In this document: positions 51,580-61,554 of the stretch, piece after piece
Position numbering within the stretch: the first letter of the stretch is position 1
How the letters are laid out: each line of letters opens with the position of its first letter
Assembly (NCBI RefSeq): GCF_023571765.1
Contig: NZ_JAMJXC010000019.1
Span: 1 to 64,000, forward strand
Source: Xanthobacter aminoxidans
GTDB lineage: Bacteria; Pseudomonadota; Alphaproteobacteria; Rhizobiales; Xanthobacteraceae
Direction of reading: 5' to 3'
Length of the DNA: 64,000 bases
The notes under the pieces: generated by a model
The model's input: the letters and a program-made list of their open reading frames with translations, nothing else
Told to the model about the DNA's origin: nothing
Databases searched by the model: none
Made by a program: the position numbers and the translations under genes

Positions 51580-52845
51580 ATGGCGAGGCTGCGGGATCTG
51601 CTGACCGCCATGTGGAAGCCATCGGCGCCCGTGGGTGGCGGCGCGGCCGCTCCCTTGGTGCCCGAACCTCCGGCGCTGCCCCGGGCCGAGGCGGAGCCGG
51701 TGCAGCCCGTCCCTTCGCCAAGCTTCGCGCCCGGTCTTTGGGATAGCCCCCTGTCCCGCCTCGCCGCGCTGGGTCCGGCGCCGTCGCTGCTGGTGGTGAA
51801 GCTCGATCATGCGGGGGATTTCGTCACCGCGCTACCCGCCGTCCGGCGGCTCCGGGAGGCGTTTCCCGCCTCGCGCCTGACGCTGCTGTGCGCGCCCTTC
51901 ATGTGCGATTTCGCCGCCGCGACCGGCCTCTTCGATGCGGTGCACGGCTTTGATTATTATCCGGCGCGGGGCCATCCGCCCGCTGGCGTGCCGGACGCCG
52001 CGCTGGCGGCGGTCGCGGCGCTGGATCTGCCGCCCGCCGACATCGCCATCGACCTGCGCCACGCCGACGATTCCCGCGCGCTGCTGGCCGCGCTGCCGGT
52101 GCGGTTTCGCGTGGGTTTCGCCGGGCTCGGCGCCCGCCATGCTCTCGACATCGCCTTGCCGGAGATGGAGGCCTCGGCCCGCGCAAGCGGCCTGCTGGCG
52201 CCGCTGCCGGCGGGGGTGCGCCTCTGCGCCCTCGCCGAGGTGCTGGCCAGCGCCTTTCGGGCCGTCCACGGCCAAGGGGCGCCCATCCCCCTCGGTGCCC
52301 CGCCGGCTCTGCCGGATTTTCCCGATGGCTATGTGGTGCTCGCCCCCGGCGCCCGCCTCGCCATCAAGCTCTGGCCCGCGGAAAACTGGCGGGTGCTGGC
52401 GGAGCGGCTGCTGGGCGCGGGCGACCTCGGCCTCGTGCTCACCGGCAGGGCGGAAGAGGAGCCGCTGTGCGCCGCCATCGCCGCCGGACTGCCGGCGGAT
52501 CGCGTGGTCAACCTGGCGGGAAGGCAGGATCTCACCGGCCTCGCGGCCGTCATCCACGGGGCACGGGCCGTCGTGGCGCTGGATTCCGCCCCGGCCCACC
52601 TTGCGGCGGCCCTGGGCCGGCCGACGCTGTGCCTGTTCTCAGGCCTTGCGGATATCCATAGCTGGGCGCCTGCCGGCCCGCGCGTGGCGGTGCTGAGCGC
52701 CCATGCGAGCTGCGCGCCGTGCTTCCTGAACGATGTGGCCGACTGCACCCACGGCCACGGCTGCATGACGCGCCTCACGCCGGACCATGCGCTGGCGGGG
52801 CTCGCCGCCCTCGGCCTTGAGTTTGCCGGCGTTCCGCTGCACTAA
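51580..52845 (+). CDS. Family 9 glycosyltransferase (heptosyltransferase-like)
   Basis: The 421-residue protein resembles GT9 enzymes, which transfer heptose to lipopolysaccharide core: LVVKLDHAGDFVTALPAVRR in the N-terminal lobe and VALDSAPAHLAAALGRPTLC in the C-terminal lobe. A ~55-residue proline-rich N-terminal extension is unusual. A CAPC motif and another cysteine cluster lie near the end. The next gene, a GT2 enzyme, follows by 7 bp, so the pair probably acts in LPS or another surface glycan. Confidence 0.87.
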   Translation: MARLRDLLTAMWKPSAPVGGGAAAPLVPEPPALPRAEAEPVQPVPSPSFAPGLWDSPLSRLAALGPAPSLLVVKLDHAGDFVTALPAVRRLREAFPASRLTLLCAPFMCDFAAATGLFDAVHGFDYYPARGHPPAGVPDAALAAVAALDLPPADIAIDLRHADDSRALLAALPVRFRVGFAGLGARHALDIALPEMEASARASGLLAPLPAGVRLCALAEVLASAFRAVHGQGAPIPLGAPPALPDFPDGYVVLAPGARLAIKLWPAENWRVLAERLLGAGDLGLVLTGRAEEEPLCAAIAAGLPADRVVNLAGRQDLTGLAAVIHGARAVVALDSAPAHLAAALGRPTLCLFSGLADIHSWAPAGPRVAVLSAHASCAPCFLNDVADCTHGHGCMTRLTPDHALAGLAALGLEFAGVPLH

Positions 52846-52852
52846 CGCGCCC

Positions 52853-53770
52853 ATGATGCGTCCCTTTCCGACCGTGGCGGAGGCCCCGTCCGATGAGGAC
52901 GGCCCACGGCCCGCTCCCGCCGACGTGACGGTCGTGTTCGTCACCTACAACAGCTCGGCCGTTATCGGCCGCGCGGTGGCGAGCGTTCCGGCCGAATGCC
53001 CGGTGGTGGTGGTGGACAATGCGAGCCCGGAAGGCACCTTCTGGACCGCGACGCTGACCCGCCCCGCCGGCATTTTCGCCATGCCGGTGAATGCCGGCTT
53101 CGGCACCGCCTGCAATGCCGGCGCGCGCCGCGCAGCGACGCCTTACGTTCTCTTCCTCAATCCCGACGCCGTGCTGGAGCCGGACACCATCCCCCGCCTG
53201 CTGGCGGCGGCACTGCTTTATGGCGAGCCGGCCATCCTCATGCCGGCCATCGTCGGCGAGAACGGCCGGCTTATGCGCAAGGAAGGCTCCATCCTGGAGA
53301 AGGTCCCGCGCAGCGCCCGCCTCGCGCCGGAGGAGATTGCGGGGGATTATTGCACCCGCTTCGTCCACGGCGCCGCCTTCATGGTGTCCCGCGCCGCCTT
53401 CCTCGATCTCGGCGGTTTCGACGAGGCCATATTCCTCTACCATGAGGACGACGACCTCTCGCTCCGCGTGCTGGCCCGCCGCATCCCCATCGTGGTGGTG
53501 ACGGAAGCGCGGGTGACCCATGCGGGCGGGCGCTCCAGCACGCCCTCCTTCGGCCAGACCTTCCGCATCAACCGCGCCAAGATGCACTCGGAACTCTATG
53601 TGCGGGAGAAATACGGCCGCGCCGGCGGGCGGGCCTCGCGGCTCCTCTGGCTGGTGGCCGGCTGCGCGCTCGCGCTGGCGCTGTTCGACCTCCACCGGGT
53701 GGCCATCCGGGCGGGAAAATTCGCCGGCTGCCTCGATGGAGTGCGCCGGAATGCCCCGCCGCACGTATAG
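52853..53770 (+). CDS. Family 2 glycosyltransferase (rhamnosyltransferase-like)
   Basis: A 305-residue GT-A glycosyltransferase: [12 protein letters not shown] and [10 protein letters not shown] bind the nucleotide, [11 protein letters not shown] carries the DXD-like site, and [15 protein letters not shown] is the catalytic ED motif. A C-terminal hydrophobic segment (about 275-290) could tether it to the membrane. The start lies 7 bp after the GT9 gene; ATG 52853 or 52856 may serve. Confidence 0.88.
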   Translation: MMRPFPTVAEAPSDEDGPRPAPADVTVVFVTYNSSAVIGRAVASVPAECPVVVVDNASPEGTFWTATLTRPAGIFAMPVNAGFGTACNAGARRAATPYVLFLNPDAVLEPDTIPRLLAAALLYGEPAILMPAIVGENGRLMRKEGSILEKVPRSARLAPEEIAGDYCTRFVHGAAFMVSRAAFLDLGGFDEAIFLYHEDDDLSLRVLARRIPIVVVTEARVTHAGGRSSTPSFGQTFRINRAKMHSELYVREKYGRAGGRASRLLWLVAGCALALALFDLHRVAIRAGKFAGCLDGVRRNAPPHV

Positions 53771-53889
53771 GTTTCAGGTGTAGACGAAGGTCGCCCGAGC
53801 GTCGCCGCAAGGTCAGCCTTTGTACGTTGCATACCAGCGAGCCCGTGTGTAAGGCTCGGTTTCCCGGTTCGTTCCGGTCGGAGTGGTCC

Positions 53890-55833
53890 GTGACTTTGCT
53901 GAAGACCCCGTTGCTCGATACCATCCGCGAACCCGCAGATGTGCGGCGGCTGCCCCAAGAGAAGCTGGCCCAGCTTGCGGCCGAGCTGCGCGCCGAGACC
54001 ATCGATGCGGTGTCCGTCACCGGCGGGCATCTGGGCGCGGGCCTCGGCGTGGTCGAGCTGACGGTGGCATTGCACCACGTCTTCAACACCCCCCACGACC
54101 GGCTGATCTGGGACGTGGGCCACCAGTGCTATCCCCACAAGATTCTCACCGGGCGGCGCGAGCGCATCCGCACCCTGCGCACCGGTGGTGGCCTCTCCGG
54201 CTTCACCAACCGGGCCGAGAGCGAATACGACCCCTTCGGTGCCGGCCATTCCTCCACCTCCATCTCGGCCGGCCTCGGCATGGCCGTGGCGCGCGACCTT
54301 GGCGGCGGCGAGCGCAATGTGGTGGCGGTGATCGGCGACGGCGCCATGTCGGCGGGCATGGCCTATGAGGCCATGAACAATGCCGGCGCCATGGATTCGC
54401 GCCTCATCGTCATCCTCAACGACAACGACATGTCCATCGCCCCGCCCACGGGCGCCATGTCGGCCTATCTGGCGCGGCTCATTTCCGGCCAGACCTATCG
54501 CTCCCTGCGCGAGATCGGCAAGCAGATCGCCGGCCACCTGCCCAAGTTCGTGGAGCGCGGCGCCCAGCGGGCCGAGGAGTTCGCGCGCGGGTTCTGGACC
54601 GGGGGCACGCTGTTCGAGGAGCTGGGCTTCTATTATGTCGGCCCCATCGACGGGCACAATCTCGACCACCTGCTGCCCGTTCTGAAGAACGTGCGGGACG
54701 CCAAGACGGGGCCGATCCTCGTCCATGTGGTCACCCAGAAGGGCAAGGGCTACGGCCCGGCCGAGCAGAGCGCGGACAAGTACCACGGCGTCGTGAAGTT
54801 CGACGTGGTGACGGGCGCGCAGGTGAAGGCCAAGTCCAACGCCCCGTCCTACACCCGCGTGTTCGCCGAGAGCCTGATCTCCGAGGCGCGGCGCGATCCC
54901 AAGATCGTCGCCATCACCGCCGCCATGCCCTCGGGCACGGGCATCGACCTGTTCGGGCAGGCCTATCCCGACCGCACGTTCGACGTGGGCATCGCCGAGC
55001 AGCATGCGGTGACGTTCGCGGGCGGCCTCGCGGCGGAAGGCTTCAAGCCGTTCTGCGCGCTCTATTCCACCTTCCTCCAGCGGGCCTATGACCAGGTGAT
55101 CCACGACGTGGCGCTCCAGGGCCTGCCCGTGCGCTTCATCGTGGACCGCGCCGGCCTCGTGGGGGCGGACGGGGCGACCCATGCGGGCGCCTATGACCTC
55201 GCCTATCTCGGCTGCCTGCCCGGCATGGTGCTGATGTCGCCCGCCGACGAGGCGGAGCTGATGCACATGATCGCCACCGCCGTGGCCTATGACGACGGGC
55301 CGTCCGCCGTGCGCTTCCCGCGCGGCGAGGGCGTGGGCGTGGAGCGGCCGGACCGGGGCGAGACGCTGCCCATCGGCAAGGGGCGTATCGTGCGCGGCAC
55401 CGGGGAGGGCGATGTGGCCATCCTCTCCCTCGGCACCCGCCTCGCCGCCGCGCTCGATGCGGCCGAGCGGCTGGAGGCGGCGGGTTTCACGGTGACGGTG
55501 GCCGACGCCCGCTTCGCCAAGCCCATCGACCGCGATCTCGCGCTGAAGCTGGCCTCCGGCCATGCCGCGCTGGTGACGGTGGAAGAGGGCTCCATCGGCG
55601 GCTTCGGCAGCCAGGTGCTGCAATTCCTCACCGACGAGGGCGTTCTGGATCGCGGCACCGTCAAGGTGCGCTCCATGGTGCTGCCAGACATCTATATCGA
55701 CCACGACACCCAGGCCCGCCAGATCGCCGAAGCCGGCCTCGACGCCAACGCCATCGTGGCGAAGGTGGAGGGGCTGCTGGGCAAGGCCAAGGCGGCGGGG
55801 CTCTCCGGGCGGGAACTGTCGCGGGCGGGGTGA
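53890..55833 (+). CDS. dxs: 1-deoxy-D-xylulose-5-phosphate synthase
   Basis: Dxs condenses pyruvate and glyceraldehyde-3-phosphate, the first step of the MEP isoprenoid pathway, using thiamine diphosphate. The 647-residue protein has [15 protein letters not shown], the ThDP motif [17 protein letters not shown] near 147-163, and the catalytic Glu in [14 protein letters not shown]. The GTG at 53890 is preceded by GGAG at 7 bases; a TTG further upstream (53827) lacks a ribosome site. A composite repeat follows between dxs and the convergent GGT-family gene. Confidence 0.96.
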   Translation: MTLLKTPLLDTIREPADVRRLPQEKLAQLAAELRAETIDAVSVTGGHLGAGLGVVELTVALHHVFNTPHDRLIWDVGHQCYPHKILTGRRERIRTLRTGGGLSGFTNRAESEYDPFGAGHSSTSISAGLGMAVARDLGGGERNVVAVIGDGAMSAGMAYEAMNNAGAMDSRLIVILNDNDMSIAPPTGAMSAYLARLISGQTYRSLREIGKQIAGHLPKFVERGAQRAEEFARGFWTGGTLFEELGFYYVGPIDGHNLDHLLPVLKNVRDAKTGPILVHVVTQKGKGYGPAEQSADKYHGVVKFDVVTGAQVKAKSNAPSYTRVFAESLISEARRDPKIVAITAAMPSGTGIDLFGQAYPDRTFDVGIAEQHAVTFAGGLAAEGFKPFCALYSTFLQRAYDQVIHDVALQGLPVRFIVDRAGLVGADGATHAGAYDLAYLGCLPGMVLMSPADEAELMHMIATAVAYDDGPSAVRFPRGEGVGVERPDRGETLPIGKGRIVRGTGEGDVAILSLGTRLAAALDAAERLEAAGFTVTVADARFAKPIDRDLALKLASGHAALVTVEEGSIGGFGSQVLQFLTDEGVLDRGTVKVRSMVLPDIYIDHDTQARQIAEAGLDANAIVAKVEGLLGKAKAAGLSGRELSRAG

Positions 55834-55886
55834 GGGGCGGGGGCTCCTTGGGGCTGTCCAGATCGGCGCATTCCGCCCTCACAGGC

Positions 55887-56010
55887 GTCATGGCCGGGCT
55901 TGTCCCGGCCATCCACGTGGTGTGGCCGGGAGCGACTCTGCGACCAACGACTCTGCGACCACTGTTTCCGTCGGCGCGACGTGGATGCCCGGGACAAGCC
56001 CGGGCATGAC
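55887..56010. repeat. Composite palindromic intergenic repeat (copy d)
   Basis: Left hairpin GTCATGGCCGGGCTTGTCCC (55887 on) through GGCCATCCACG; right hairpin from GTGGAT (55981) with core gcccgggacaagcccgggc, ending ATGAC at 56010. The spacer holds a 14-bp direct repeat (cgactctgcgacca at 55933 and 55948). It lies between convergent dxs and the GGT-family gene. The right half is identical to copy a near the left window edge. Confidence 0.82.
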
Positions 56011-56060
56011 GGCTGTCATTGCGGCGCGGCCTGCGCGTTTCTCCGGTTCGGCTCGTCCCC

Positions 56061-57686
56061 TCAGCTCACCGCCGCCTGACCATCCCGGCGCGGGTCGCTC
56101 GCGGCCGCATAGCCTTCCACCGCCGGATCGCCCATGCGCCAGATGAACTGGCCGGCGCCGAAATCCTGATAGGTGTCGTTGAGCACGGCCACCTCGTGGC
56201 CGAGCGCCGCGAGGCCGTCCAGCAGCTCCGGCGTGTTGCCGGGCTCGAGGTTGATGGACAGGCCCTCGTCGAAGCGCCAGCGCGGGGCGTCGCAGGCGGC
56301 CTGGGGGTTCTGGGCGAAGTCGAGCATCCGCACCAGCGTCTGCACATGGCCCTGCGGCTGCATGTTGCCGCCCATCACGCCGAAGCTCATCACCGGCTGA
56401 CCATCCCTGGTGAGGAAGCCGGGAATGATGGTCTGGAACGGCCGCTTGCGCGGCGCCACCACGTTGGCGCGCTCCGGGTTGAGGCTGAAGCCGAAGCCAC
56501 GGTTCTGCAGCGACACGCCCCAGTCCGGCAGCACCACGCCGGAGCCGAAGCCCTGATAATTGCTCTGGATGAAGCTGACCATCATCCCCGAGGCATCCGC
56601 CGCCGTGAGGTAGATGGTGCCGCCGCGCACCGGATTGCCCGGCGCGAAGCGCTGGGCGCGGCGCGGGTCGATGAGGCGGGCGCGGCCGGCGATATAGTCC
56701 TTGTCCAGCATGTCCGCCGGGCTGATCTCCATGGCCCGGGGATCGGCCACGTAGCGATAGACGTCGGCGAAGGCGAGCTTGATGGCCTCGATCTGGAGGT
56801 GCTGGGCCTCCACGCTGTCCGCCGACAGGCCCGAAAGATCGAAATGGGAGAGGATGCCCAGCGCCATCAGCGCGGTGATGCCCTGGCCGTTGGGCGGGAT
56901 CTCGTGGACCGTATAGCCGCGATAGTCCTGCGCCACGGGCGTCACCCAGTCCGGGGCATAGGCGGCCATGTCGGCGGCGGTGAGGGCGCCGCCATTGGCC
57001 TTGGCGTTCGCTTCCAGCGCGTCGGCGATCTCGCCGCGATAGAAGGCCTCGCCCTTGGTCTCGCCGATCAGCCGCAGCGCGCGGGCGGCGCCCGGCATGG
57101 TCACATGCTCGCCGACGAAGGGCGCCCGCCCCTTGGGCAGGAATACCTCCTTGAAGCCCGGCTGGCTGGTGAGCTGCGGCAGCGTCGCGGCGGCGGCCCA
57201 TTTGTGCTGCACGTTGGTGGAGACGAGGAAGCCGCGCTCTGCGATGGCGATGGCCGGCTCCAGCAGGTCGGCGAAGGGCAGCTTGCCGAAGCGTTCGGAG
57301 AGGGCGACCCAGCTCGCCACCGCGCCGGGCACCGTCACCGCGTCCCAGCCGCGCTGGGGCAGGGTCTTGGCGTCGGAGCCGTACTTGGCGCGGAAGTATT
57401 CGGGCGTCCAGGCGGCGGGCGAGAAGCCCGAGGCGTTGAGGCCGTGCAGGCCCTTGCCGTCCCACAGGATGCAGAAGGCATCCGAGCCGAGGCCATTGCT
57501 GCACGGCTCCACGATGGCCATGACGGCGGCGGCGGCGATGGCGGCGTCCACCGCATTGCCGCCGCGCGCGATCATGGAGAGCCCCGCCTGCGCCGCCCGG
57601 GGATGGGAGGTGGAGACCACATTGTTGCCGAACACGGGCAGGCGCCGCGAGGGATAGCCGGCGGACCAATCGAACGACGCAGTCAT
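56061..57686 (-). CDS. Gamma-glutamyltransferase-family protein (Ntn hydrolase)
   Basis: The 541-residue protein matches the GGT family, made as a proenzyme that cuts itself before a threonine that becomes the nucleophile. The processing site is RGGTIYLTAADASG with Thr357, and MVSFIQSNYQGFGSGVVLPD follows. The N-terminal region shows GGNAVDAAIAAAAVMAIVEP and SNGLGSDAF. No signal peptide is seen, unlike periplasmic GGT, so a cytoplasmic hydrolase (YwrD- or HpxW-like) is more likely. It is the last gene of a long operon, 26 bp after the PLP-enzyme gene. Confidence 0.87.
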   Translation of the reverse strand: MTASFDWSAGYPSRRLPVFGNNVVSTSHPRAAQAGLSMIARGGNAVDAAIAAAAVMAIVEPCSNGLGSDAFCILWDGKGLHGLNASGFSPAAWTPEYFRAKYGSDAKTLPQRGWDAVTVPGAVASWVALSERFGKLPFADLLEPAIAIAERGFLVSTNVQHKWAAAATLPQLTSQPGFKEVFLPKGRAPFVGEHVTMPGAARALRLIGETKGEAFYRGEIADALEANAKANGGALTAADMAAYAPDWVTPVAQDYRGYTVHEIPPNGQGITALMALGILSHFDLSGLSADSVEAQHLQIEAIKLAFADVYRYVADPRAMEISPADMLDKDYIAGRARLIDPRRAQRFAPGNPVRGGTIYLTAADASGMMVSFIQSNYQGFGSGVVLPDWGVSLQNRGFGFSLNPERANVVAPRKRPFQTIIPGFLTRDGQPVMSFGVMGGNMQPQGHVQTLVRMLDFAQNPQAACDAPRWRFDEGLSINLEPGNTPELLDGLAALGHEVAVLNDTYQDFGAGQFIWRMGDPAVEGYAAASDPRRDGQAAVS

Positions 57687-57712
57687 GGTGCAGTCCCGCA
57701 AGGAGAGAAACG

Positions 57713-58795
57713 TCAGCGCTCAGGGCCGAAGACGGCATCGAGCCGCGCGATATGGGGCTTAAGGTCGATGCCGTGCTCGGCGAGCCAGGCATCGTCATAC
57801 AGGGTGGAACGGTAGCGCGCCCCGGAATCGCACAGAAGGGTCACGATGGACCCGCCTTTCCCCTCCGCCGCCATCTCCTCGATGAGGTCCACGCAGGCGG
57901 AGATGTTGGTGCCGGTGGAGCCGCCGCAGGCGCGGCCGATCACGGCGCTGATCCTGCGGGCGGCGGCGATGCTCGCCGCGTCGGAAATCACCGCCATGCG
58001 GTCCACCACCGAGGGGATGAAGGAGGGCTCCACCACCGTGCGCCCGATGCCCTCGATGACGCTTTTGCAGGCATCCACCTGCATCACCGAGCGGTCGGCA
58101 TAGTGGCGGTGGAAGACGGACGCCTCCGGGTCCGCCACGCACAGCCGCGTGGGGAACTTGCGATAGCGGATGAAGCGCCCGATGGTCGCCGCCGTGCCGC
58201 CCGTGCCGGCGCTGCACACCACCCAGTCGGGGATCGGAAACGGCTCCCACGCCATCTGCGAGAAGATGCTCTCGGCGATGTTGTTGTTGCCGCGCCAGTC
58301 GGTGGCCCGCTCGGCGAAGGTGAACTGGTCCATGTAATGGCCGTCCAGCTCCTCGGCGAGCCGGCGCGCCTCTTCCGAGGTGTTCCAGCCGTCGATGAGG
58401 TGGGGCTCGCCGCCCTCGAAGGCGATGGCCGCCACCTTCTCCGCCGAGGTCCGCCGGGGCATCACCGCGATGAAGCGCAGGCCCAGCAGCCGGGCGAAAT
58501 AGGCCTCCGAAATGGCGGTGGAGCCGGACGAGGATTCGATGATGGTCGTGTCCGGCCCGATCCAGCCATTGCACAGGGCATAGAGGAACAGCGAGCGCGC
58601 CAGCCGGTGCTTGAGGCTGCCGGTGGGGTGGCTCGATTCGTCCTTGAGATAGAGCGTGATGCCGGGCACGCGCGGCAGCGGGATGCGGATGAGGTGGGTG
58701 TCGGCCGAGCGGTTGATGTCCGCCTCGATGCGCGCGATGGCCTCGGCCACCCACGCTTGATCGGGCACCGCGCGGGGCGGGGCGATGACGTTCAT
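57713..58795 (-). CDS. Cysteine synthase-fold PLP-dependent enzyme
   Basis: A 360-residue fold-type II PLP enzyme of the cysteine synthase/cysteine desulfhydrase group. PLP lysine is Lys62 in [11 protein letters not shown], substrate loop [19 protein letters not shown] follows, and the phosphate loop is [13 protein letters not shown]. Resemblance to Cds1-like cysteine desulfhydrases is good, but a beta-elimination or beta-replacement on another amino acid is possible. It overlaps the CoA-ligase gene by 4 bp, so it belongs to the same translation unit. Confidence 0.83.
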   Translation of the reverse strand: MNVIAPPRAVPDQAWVAEAIARIEADINRSADTHLIRIPLPRVPGITLYLKDESSHPTGSLKHRLARSLFLYALCNGWIGPDTTIIESSSGSTAISEAYFARLLGLRFIAVMPRRTSAEKVAAIAFEGGEPHLIDGWNTSEEARRLAEELDGHYMDQFTFAERATDWRGNNNIAESIFSQMAWEPFPIPDWVVCSAGTGGTAATIGRFIRYRKFPTRLCVADPEASVFHRHYADRSVMQVDACKSVIEGIGRTVVEPSFIPSVVDRMAVISDAASIAAARRISAVIGRACGGSTGTNISACVDLIEEMAAEGKGGSIVTLLCDSGARYRSTLYDDAWLAEHGIDLKPHIARLDAVFGPER

Positions 58796-60333
58796 GCCGG
58801 GCTCCCTGCGGGGCTCATCTCGGCCGCGCTCACATCGGCGATCGCGCGCCGCTTCAGCGCGCTGCGGTCGATCTTGTTGGTGGTGGCGAGCGGCATCTGG
58901 TCGAGGAACCAGATGCGGCGGGGATGCTGGTAGGCGGGGGCATTGGCGAGCATGAACTGCTTCAGGGCCTCCTCGCCGATGTCGGCGCCCGCACGGCGCA
59001 CCACGAAGGCCACGGGCTTCTCGCCCTTGATGTCGTCGGGCACCGGCACAACGCAGGATTGAAGCACCTGCGGGTGCTTGTCGAGCACCGCCTCCACCTC
59101 GCCGGGGAAGATGTTCTCGCCGCCGCAGACGAACATGTCGTCGGTGCGGCCGAGGAAATAATAGAAGCCGTCCGCATCGCGCCGGAACACGTCGCCGGTG
59201 CGGTAGAAGCCGTCAGCGGTGAGGGGCGAGCGCACGTCCGGGCGGTTGTGATAGCCGAGCATCACCGCCGGGCTCTTCATCTCCAGCTCCCCGCTCTCCG
59301 GCGCCTCCGGTCCCACGAGGCGCACGGCGACCTGAGGATGGGGATAGCCCACCGAGCCCATGGGCACGGGCCGCCCGTCCGGATGGCCGGAGAACACGAT
59401 GGGGCCGCCCTCGGTGGTGCCATAGGCGTTGATGATGGCGGCGTTGGGCAAAAGCTGGCGGATCTGCTGGGCCAGCGAATCCGTCACCGGCGCCGAGCCC
59501 ATGCGCAGCATGCGCACGCCGGAGAGGTCGGCCTTCGCCAGCGCCGCCTTCTCCCGCAGCATCATGGCGATCATGGGCGGCACGGCGGTGAGGAAGGTGC
59601 AGCCGTGGCTGGCGATGGCCTCGATATAGGGCACCGCGCGGAACTGGGGCAGCAGCACCGCCGTGCTGCCGGAGGCGCAGGTGAGCAGCGCCAGCGCCAG
59701 CGCGTTCATGTGGTAGAGCGGCGCGGCAATCAGCATCCGCTCGCGGGAGAGGTCGGTCTCGGTGCGGCGGGTGTCCGCCACCCACCGGTGCGCGGCGTGG
59801 GAGAGCAGCACGCCCTTGGGCCGTCCGGTGGAGCCGGAGGTGTAGAGGCTGAGCGCCGGCTCGTCGGGCGCGGGCACCACCGGCTCGAACGGGCCGGGAT
59901 CGAGCAAAGCGGCGAGCGTGCCCGGCCCGGTGCCGTCGAAATCCACGAAGGCGACGCCCTCGGGCGGTTCTGAGGGCAGGAGGGCGCGGCGCTCTCTATC
60001 GTGGACCACGAGGCGGGCGCCGCAATCGGCGATCACGTCGGCGATGGTCGCGGCCGGGAACTTGAAGTTCACCGGCACGGGCACGATGCCGGCGCGCATG
60101 GCGCCCATCACCACCGCCACATAATCCGGCCGGTTGGCGGCGAGGATGGCGATGCGGTCGCCGCGCACGAGGCCATGGGCGAGGAGGCCGCGGGCCACGG
60201 CGTCGGCGAGGGCGTCGAAGGCGGCGCGGGTGAGCACGGTGGTGCCGCCGTCGAAATCGAGGCCGATGAACAGGGGATGGTCCGGCGCGTTGGTGCGGCA
60301 GACGAAATCCCCGAGGTTCGCGGGCAAGCTCAT
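58792..60333 (-). CDS. Acyl/aryl-CoA ligase (ANL superfamily)
   Basis: The 513-residue protein activates a carboxylic acid with ATP and CoA. It has [17 protein letters not shown] (A3 P-loop), AYGTTEGGP (A5), and [20 protein letters not shown] followed by [11 protein letters not shown] (A7-A8), and a C-terminal Lys in TTNKIDR (A10). The specific acid is unknown. An aggagcagccg site precedes the ATG. It overlaps both neighbours by 4 bp. Confidence 0.9.
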   Translation of the reverse strand: MSLPANLGDFVCRTNAPDHPLFIGLDFDGGTTVLTRAAFDALADAVARGLLAHGLVRGDRIAILAANRPDYVAVVMGAMRAGIVPVPVNFKFPAATIADVIADCGARLVVHDRERRALLPSEPPEGVAFVDFDGTGPGTLAALLDPGPFEPVVPAPDEPALSLYTSGSTGRPKGVLLSHAAHRWVADTRRTETDLSRERMLIAAPLYHMNALALALLTCASGSTAVLLPQFRAVPYIEAIASHGCTFLTAVPPMIAMMLREKAALAKADLSGVRMLRMGSAPVTDSLAQQIRQLLPNAAIINAYGTTEGGPIVFSGHPDGRPVPMGSVGYPHPQVAVRLVGPEAPESGELEMKSPAVMLGYHNRPDVRSPLTADGFYRTGDVFRRDADGFYYFLGRTDDMFVCGGENIFPGEVEAVLDKHPQVLQSCVVPVPDDIKGEKPVAFVVRRAGADIGEEALKQFMLANAPAYQHPRRIWFLDQMPLATTNKIDRSALKRRAIADVSAAEMSPAGSPA

Positions 60334-61112
60334 CGGCTGCTCCTGCAGGTCAGGTTCAGGTCAAAGGCGGGCAGGCTGAGAAGGCCCGCATCGGGGGAAA
60401 GGGGCTGCCAGCCGGCATCGTCGCGCGCGGCGGCGCGGGCCGCGATGTCGTCGAGGCTGGCGAAACGCAGCGTCGCGGTGCGGAAGGCGGCTGTCTCGCC
60501 CGGCACCACCAGCACGTCGGCATCGTCCAGCGGCACGCGCCAGCCGTCGGCGTGGGGCGTTGCGGTGCTGTCGAAAGCCGTGGCGAGGCGGCGGGCCTCG
60601 GCTTCCGGGTCGGTCGAGGCGATGGTGAAGGCGTCGATGGCGAGGAAGCCGTTGGGATGGGTCATCCATTCCGGCCGCCAGACCAGCTCCGGCGTCAGGT
60701 GCTCGCAGAAATAGACGCGCCCGGCCGGGAAGGTTTCCGGCGGCAGGCGCACGGTGCGGAAGCGGGCGTCATGCTCGACGCCCTCCAAGTCCACCGGCCG
60801 CGAGAAGGCCACCGGCCCCGCCGGGGTGAAGCCCGAGGCCGCGAGGCGGTCGCGGGTGGCGTCGGCGTCGAAGGTGCGCAGCACGAGGCCGTTGAGGCCG
60901 AACGGGCTGTCCAGCACCTCCTGGCGCTGGCGGCCGGTGTCCGGCACCCCCACCAGCTCCAGATAGGCGCCGGGCGTCATCATCAGATGGTTGATGGACC
61001 CGAGCGAATGGTACCCCCGCGGCGTGAGCGTGAAGCCCAGCGCCGCAAAGAGGTCCGCGGCCGCGTCCATGGACTTGAGGGTGTTGATCACCACATGGTC
61101 GAGCGCGGCCAC
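60330..61112 (-). CDS. VOC/glyoxalase-like protein
   Basis: The 260-residue protein starts with GTG behind a strong gaggaggaaaccc site and opens LDHVVINTLKSMDAAADLF, the first beta-alpha unit of the vicinal oxygen chelate fold. LGSINHLMMTPGAYLELVGV provides metal-site residues. The second half repeats a degenerate VOC module (FLAIDAFTIASTDPEAEA). It is similar to Glyoxalase_3-like proteins of unknown function. It sits 11 bp after the thioesterase gene. Confidence 0.8.
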   Translation of the reverse strand: MAALDHVVINTLKSMDAAADLFAALGFTLTPRGYHSLGSINHLMMTPGAYLELVGVPDTGRQRQEVLDSPFGLNGLVLRTFDADATRDRLAASGFTPAGPVAFSRPVDLEGVEHDARFRTVRLPPETFPAGRVYFCEHLTPELVWRPEWMTHPNGFLAIDAFTIASTDPEAEARRLATAFDSTATPHADGWRVPLDDADVLVVPGETAAFRTATLRFASLDDIAARAAARDDAGWQPLSPDAGLLSLPAFDLNLTCRSSR

Positions 61113-61123
61113 GGGTTTCCTCC

Positions 61124-61543
61124 TCAGGCCTTGGGCGGGATCATGTAGACCCCGCGCCCGGAGGCGAGCAGCTTGCCGTCCTCGTCCAGAACCTGCGCCT
61201 CGGAGACGCAGAGCTGGCCGCCGAACTTGATGACCTTGCCCACGCAGATGAGGTCGTGCTGCATGGCGGCGCGGTGGTAGTCCACCCGCAGGTCCACGGT
61301 GGGAACGCCGCGGCCGGTCTTGGACACCAGCGCCCAGTCGGCGGTGAGGTCCACCAGCGTGGCGAGGATGCCGCCGTGGGCATAGCCCTTGTCGGCGTTC
61401 ACCACCCATTCCGGGCGCCACTTGGCGCGCAGGCGGATGGTGCCCTCGCCCACGTCCTCGACGGCGAGGCCGAGCCACTGGTGGAAGGGGCCCTTCAGCA
61501 GAAGGGCCTGGACCTGTTCCTTGGTCAGGGGAGCGTCAGACAT
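61124..61543 (-). CDS. PaaI-type hotdog thioesterase
   Basis: A 139-residue hotdog-fold protein with the PaaI/YbgC-like signature: HGGILATLVDLTADWALVSK for the central helix, then VDLRVDYHRAA. PaaI-type enzymes hydrolyse acyl- or aryl-CoA esters, often rescuing CoA in degradation pathways. Its presence with a CoA ligase fits that role. The ATG at 61543 is 11 bp after the MDR gene stop. Confidence 0.88.
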   Translation of the reverse strand: MSDAPLTKEQVQALLLKGPFHQWLGLAVEDVGEGTIRLRAKWRPEWVVNADKGYAHGGILATLVDLTADWALVSKTGRGVPTVDLRVDYHRAAMQHDLICVGKVIKFGGQLCVSEAQVLDEDGKLLASGRGVYMIPPKA

Positions 61544-61554
61544 GGTGCGGCCTC

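Noticed and set aside
53827-53889. Longer dxs start at a TTG
   Set aside because: No ribosome site precedes it, whereas GTG at 53890 has GGAG at a normal distance and matches the family N-terminus.
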